Source: Anisus vortex
Lineage: Eukaryota; Mollusca; Gastropoda; Planorbidae
Direction: 5' to 3'
NCBI GenBank assembly: GCA_949126835.1
Contig: OX421496.1
Span: 18,171,844-18,235,843, forward strand
Length of the DNA stretch: 64,000 nucleotides
Shown: positions 60,250 to 64,000 of the stretch, piece after piece
How the letters are laid out: the number at the start of each line of letters is the position of its first letter
Position numbering within the stretch: the stretch's first letter is position 1
The notes under the pieces: generated by a model
What the model was told of the DNA's origin: nothing
What the model saw: the letters and a program-made list of their open reading frames with translations, nothing else
Databases searched by the model: none
Made by a program: the position numbers and the translations under genes

Positions 60250-60475
60250 GGAAGTAATAATAAATGATAAGTTATCTTGGAACCCTCATATTGATGAAGT
60301 AATTAAAAAATCAAACCACGAAAACCAGTAACTTAACATCATTTAAAACAATAATAAAAATGCAAGACTAGACTCGGACCACGGATGAGCGTAGGACGCA
60401 ATAATCTTCTCTATAGACTATAGAAATAGAAGGAGCGTCTGTAATGTATAACTGTATACTATAAGATAAGATATA
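60250..60475 (+). mobile_element. CR1-like LINE family alpha, plus-strand copy with a large internal deletion
   Basis: Joins the block encoding [18 protein letters not shown] directly to the last 170 bp of the family (CATCATTTAAAACAATAATA onward) and ends in the degraded TAAGA tail. About 480 bp of LINE are missing between. It is head to head with the minus-strand copy ending at 60240. Confidence 0.8.
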
Positions 60476-60668
60476 ACATATAAGTATAAGTGAAGTGTCT
60501 AACTAATACTATGGCTATGGTACTAGTACTATGGTCTTATATAACTGGGCTACTATCAATAGTATTTAGTATAGATATATGGCATAGGGCCTAACTATTA
60601 CTATTATTAATAGGGGCCTACTGAATTTTTTATGGCTGCCGCTATTCGGACCCGGGTCCCTTTAGCAT

Positions 60669-60935
60669 GAAATGGCTATTCGGACCCGGCTTCAGTCAGA
60701 ATTCCTTAAAACTCATAGAAAACATCAAAAAAGAGGGAAACAAACACAAAAAATGTTTGTTTTACCATATGTATTATAAGAGAAGTAGCACAGAAAACAC
60801 CAAATCTATCCCTATCCTTTATAACCTAACCGATACTAACTATTACCAAAAATACTACAAATCCATCCCTAACCTATATAAACTAACCGATACTAATATT
60901 TATCACTAAGTCTACCGGGTCCGAATAGCCACTTC
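60669..60935. mobile_element. 267-bp inverted-end miniature element
   Basis: Ends GAAATGGCTATTCGGACCCGG and CCGGGTCCGAATAGCCACTTC are inverted. A second partial left end (CGCTATTCGGACCCGGGTCCC) lies just upstream at about 60642. The interior repeats AACTAACCGATACTAA-type sequence that also occurs inside the 893-bp element at 16945..17837. Confidence 0.7.
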
Positions 60936-62199
60936 GATTTTTTATACAGAATACTCACGTTCTAATTCAAGTTGTACGGTTCTAGAACTTCTAGTGACTA
61001 GTCACTCACTTCACTCAAGACTCACTGACCCACTGACTGTGTCACTAGTCACTAGACTCTAGACTCACTAGTCTAGACTTTTAAAACTTAAACTGTGTCG
61101 ACTGTATTGTTTGATACGTTATATGTTGTTATTGACTTAAGCATTGGGCTAATATTAATTATCCATTGTGGTTAAATGTTTTGTCGTAATTCTTTTAAAC
61201 ATGTAGAGCTACATGAAACTATAAAAATGGTAAAAGGCTATGTTTAATAAACATCTTTGAAAAATAAGATGCAACATTTTACCGGATGCCATAGAACGTC
61301 ACATAATTTTGTGCTCATACTTCCTAATAAAATTTGTGAAATCAAGTGAGCAGCACATTTTATTAGGCCTTTTATTGCCGTTGCACTTTCTATTTATCTA
61401 TACAGTTACACGTTAGCATTAAAATTAAAAGTTCAATTCGGCTGATTCATTACATCGTTTCAAATTCTACTATGATTGAATTGTACATCAACACAGTTGT
61501 ATAAAACTACTACGACTGATGGTTTGAAAAAACTGTTTGCTCCAATTATTAGGGCAGTAAATATTTAAAATGCCGTACATAACAACCAAAGGTAAAGTAA
61601 AAGTAAAGTCAATTCAATGTAAAAATGATAAAAATGAGTAAAGACTAAATTTAGATAAAATATCATATTCATATATAGATCTATATATAGTCTAGACTAT
61701 TCATAATATAATATAAATAAAGTAAGGGCTATACTTTGGTTTAACTGTAAACACTAGTAAACAGTAAGGTTTTATTAAACTTAAATTTTAGTCTTAAGTA
61801 GGCCTACTTAGACTTAAGATTGTAGAGTTAAGTAGGCCTAACCTAAGGCCTAAGGGTAAGGCAGGCTAAGGCTTACTAGTAAGTTAAGTAAGGCCTAGCC
61901 TAAGCTAAGACTGTACTCGAGTGTAGGCCTATGTATGAGTTTCAACCTATGAGTTATGAACTTATGAGTCTTACGACTATGACTCAGCTGACTGTAATAG
62001 TTTAAATTAAACTTTAAATAGTACAGTTACTATGTAGTATTGTAAATTGTAGTAAGGCCTATTTAATCTTTTAATATAAGGCAGTCTAGTTATAACAGCC
62101 TAATTATTATTATTTCTATTGGCTCTCTCCTTGATTAACAAGAAAAGGGGGTATTACATCACAGAGAGAAACTTGTCTTATCTTTTATTATATATTAGA
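60936..62199. other. AT-rich spacer dense in TAGGCCTA palindromes; no gene seen
   Basis: Low-complexity short repeats of ACTCACT/CTAGACT type (60990..61080) and AAGTAGGCCTA-type sequence (61790..61930). No transposon ends or open frame were recognised. Confidence 0.4.
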
Positions 62200-62733
62200 C
62201 AAGCTACATTGCCCGGCGTTGCCCGGGTGAAAAAAAACAGGACTGTAGGCTATTAGGTGCAGATAAAAATTGTATAAACTACAATTAAAAGAAAGCTTTA
62301 AATATAATATTTAAAAGAAAGCTATAAATTAGTATAAATCTAATATTTAAATTATTATGTTTTACTGAAGACTTTTAGGAAAGTAATTTCAAATAAATAT
62401 TGTAATCAGGTAAAAAAAATATTTTTATTTAACAAAAATCAAAATTGCCTGTACATTTACAATGTCTTTTTTTTTTTAAAGTTTGAAAAAAAATTTGTGG
62501 AAAAAAAGGTATAGTCTAACTGGAGAATCGAACCCGGGTCACCCGCATAGCAGGCCGCTACGTTATCCACTGAGCTAGCGTACATGCATGTCCACTGTGA
62601 TCAATTATTAGACAGTATATAGGCCAAGGCCTAAATAGGTCAGTCAGACAGTGACACAAACTCACCTGATTTCAAATTGACTGATGGGGATCAGTATGGG
62701 GACAAACAGTCTCATTTTATATATATATATAGA
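62200..62733 (-). mobile_element. Helitron-like or SINE-like element with tRNA-like core, copy 2
   Basis: Inverted relative to 16081..16558 and better preserved. On the minus strand it starts TCTATATATATATATAAAAT then GAGACTGTTTGTCCCC. It has a tRNA-like core (about 62575..62510: GCTAGCTCAGTGGATAACG, then CCCGGGTTCGATTCTCC), and ends with the perfect hairpin block CCCGGGCAACGCCGGGC followed by AATGTAGCTTG. The 5' TC, the 3' hairpin and the lack of target duplication fit a Helitron; the Pol III boxes fit a SINE. Confidence 0.65.
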
Positions 62734-62737
62734 TAAG

Positions 62738-62770
62738 GCCTACAGATGCTCCTTCTATAAAGAAGATTAC
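62738..62770 (-). mobile_element. 33-bp remnant of the LINE family alpha 3' end
   Basis: ACAGATGCTCCTTCTATAAA followed by GAAGATTA matches the terminal block of the family (ACAGACGCTCCTTCTATAGA in other copies). Only this short piece remains. Confidence 0.6.
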
Positions 62771-62929
62771 TACTTGTGTAGACTAGTGAAAGAGGACATT
62801 GCGCCACAGAGATTAGAGTGTTTTTTTTTATGTTTCTGCAATCAGAGGATCTTTGATTCGTTTTTCATTATTTAATCGTTTTTCTCATTTTTGACTATTT
62901 TGTATCATAATTATTCTTTGTTTATATTT

Positions 62930-63957
62930 TATTTTATCTAGTACCGGTAGGTGATCTGAGTCTGCGTCTGCCCCTCGATAGTTTCTTACATCTTGTATGC
63001 CTGAGCCATATGTCTTCTATCAATCAGTACATGATCAATTTGGTTATGGGTGATTCCATCTGGCGAGATCCAAGTCGCTTTATGCATATTTTTGTGGTGG
63101 AATTTGCTGACTGTCATACGTTTTCCAGAGGCAAAGTTGATGAGTCCAAGTCCATTGTTGTTGGTTTCTTCATGTATTGCCATTTGTGGGTCTAATTGCT
63201 GCCTCTTTTCCAATTTTCGCATTGTAGTCGCCAATCACTATTTTGATATCATGCTGTGGTGCGCCGTCATATATTTTTCTAGTGTATCATAAAAGCTTTC
63301 TTTAACATGATCCTCTGCATCTTCAGCGTGGGCGTTTGCATTTATTAACGTTATGTTGAACATTTTTCCTCGTAAGCGCAGTGAGCATATTCTTTCATTT
63401 TCTGGCATGAAACCAATGACTTCATTGACTGCTTCCTTCCTGACAGCAAGAACCCTTCCAGTTCCAAGGGTATTCAACCCATTGATGTTATTGCCACTAT
63501 AAAATATGATGTAGTCCATGATACTTAGGATGTCCAAATTTTTCCATTGTATTACCTGTAAGGCAGCAATTGTGACTTTGTATTTTTTAATTTGTTCCGT
63601 TAAGTTAGCTAGAGCTCCTGCTCTATATAGGCTCAGAACATTCCATGTCGCATCCATTTATCATGTCCAGGCATAGGTCGATTTCCGTTAGAGTCAGTCT
63701 GTTTTCTTGATAATAGTTTTGCTTTCATAACAATTTTGTTGTTTTTTACATGGCTGGATTGTTAGCCCTGGGCATAACTGCCTGGGGGAATAGCCCTCTC
63801 AGCCTTTCAGATTACTGCCTATGTTTTCAGGTTAGGTTCCCTAGCCTTTGTGGATTCCTACACTTTCTGCAATGCAGCAGGCTCTGATTTTGGTCCACTC
63901 CAGGTGTCTGGTGGGCATTCTCCTATCCGCCACCAAAATTTGTTGTGTTCACAACTT
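62930..63957 (-). mobile_element. 5' part of an RTE-like LINE: leader and endonuclease
   Basis: The minus strand reads in order: a non-coding leader (63957..63660) and an apurinic-type endonuclease starting MDATWNVLSLYRAGALANL (63657), with ALQVIQWKN, FNITLINANAHAEDAED, WISPDGITHNQIDHVLIDRR, and after a frameshift RNYRGADADSDHLPVL (to about 62930). The QIDHVLI and SDH motifs are conserved endonuclease blocks; Gln replaces the usual Glu in ALQE. The reverse transcriptase is missing. It may be the same family as LINE A. Confidence 0.82.
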
Positions 63958-64000
63958 TTTCTTAAATTTTTAATTAAATAAATTGTAAATATTTATAATT

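Noticed and set aside
1..64000. CRISPR array, prokaryotic operons, Shine-Dalgarno sites, or phage
   Set aside because: The sequence is intron-bearing animal DNA; repeats lack regular spacers, and the tandem arrays are contiguous units.

Overview
This is invertebrate nuclear DNA. It is AT-rich, its genes are split by GT-AG introns, and most of the non-coding space is transposable elements of many classes. The proteins match single-copy animal genes. The LINE families (CR1/L2-like and RTE-like), tRNA-derived SINEs and frequent AGGCCTA palindromes suggest a mollusc, probably a gastropod; that placement is inference.

Five cellular genes are supported. On the minus strand at the left edge lie the first two coding exons of SRP72 (26..2462). 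IDH3G, the regulatory gamma-type subunit of mitochondrial NAD-dependent isocitrate dehydrogenase, is complete in 12 coding exons (10196..18362, minus). ARL8, a lysosomal small GTPase, is complete in 6 coding exons (32918..43670, minus). CXXC1/CFP1, the CpG-binding subunit of SET1 histone methyltransferase complexes, is complete in 13 coding exons (46635..54735, plus). YOD1, an OTU deubiquitinase, has its whole coding sequence in one exon (56256..57227, minus). ARL8 and CXXC1 are head to head about 3 kb apart; CXXC1 and YOD1 converge tail to tail. The genes belong to different pathways and I see no sign that they act together.

The rest is a dense record of transposition. From 18.5 to 28.1 kb an old RTE-like LINE has been split by a 5.0-kb hAT transposon with a perfect 8-bp target duplication. 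The hAT in turn holds a SINE, a 2.6-kb CR1-like LINE and an 81-bp TTAA-flanked element. Two further LINEs in head-to-head orientation split the same host LINE. From 28.5 to 30.5 kb a MULE-type transposon ends in arrays of a 15-bp repeat and contains two smaller elements. At least six copies or fragments of one CR1-like LINE family are scattered across the window. Other items are a hAT miniature element, an 893-bp element whose empty site can be read elsewhere in the window, two Helitron-like elements carrying tRNA-like cores, an inverted-repeat element carrying a tRNA-like core, and a 4.1-kb segment holding ARL8 exon 1 between inverted arms of about 0.4 kb.

Gene models were built by hand from reading frame, splice signals and remembered family sequences. 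No alignment or search was run.
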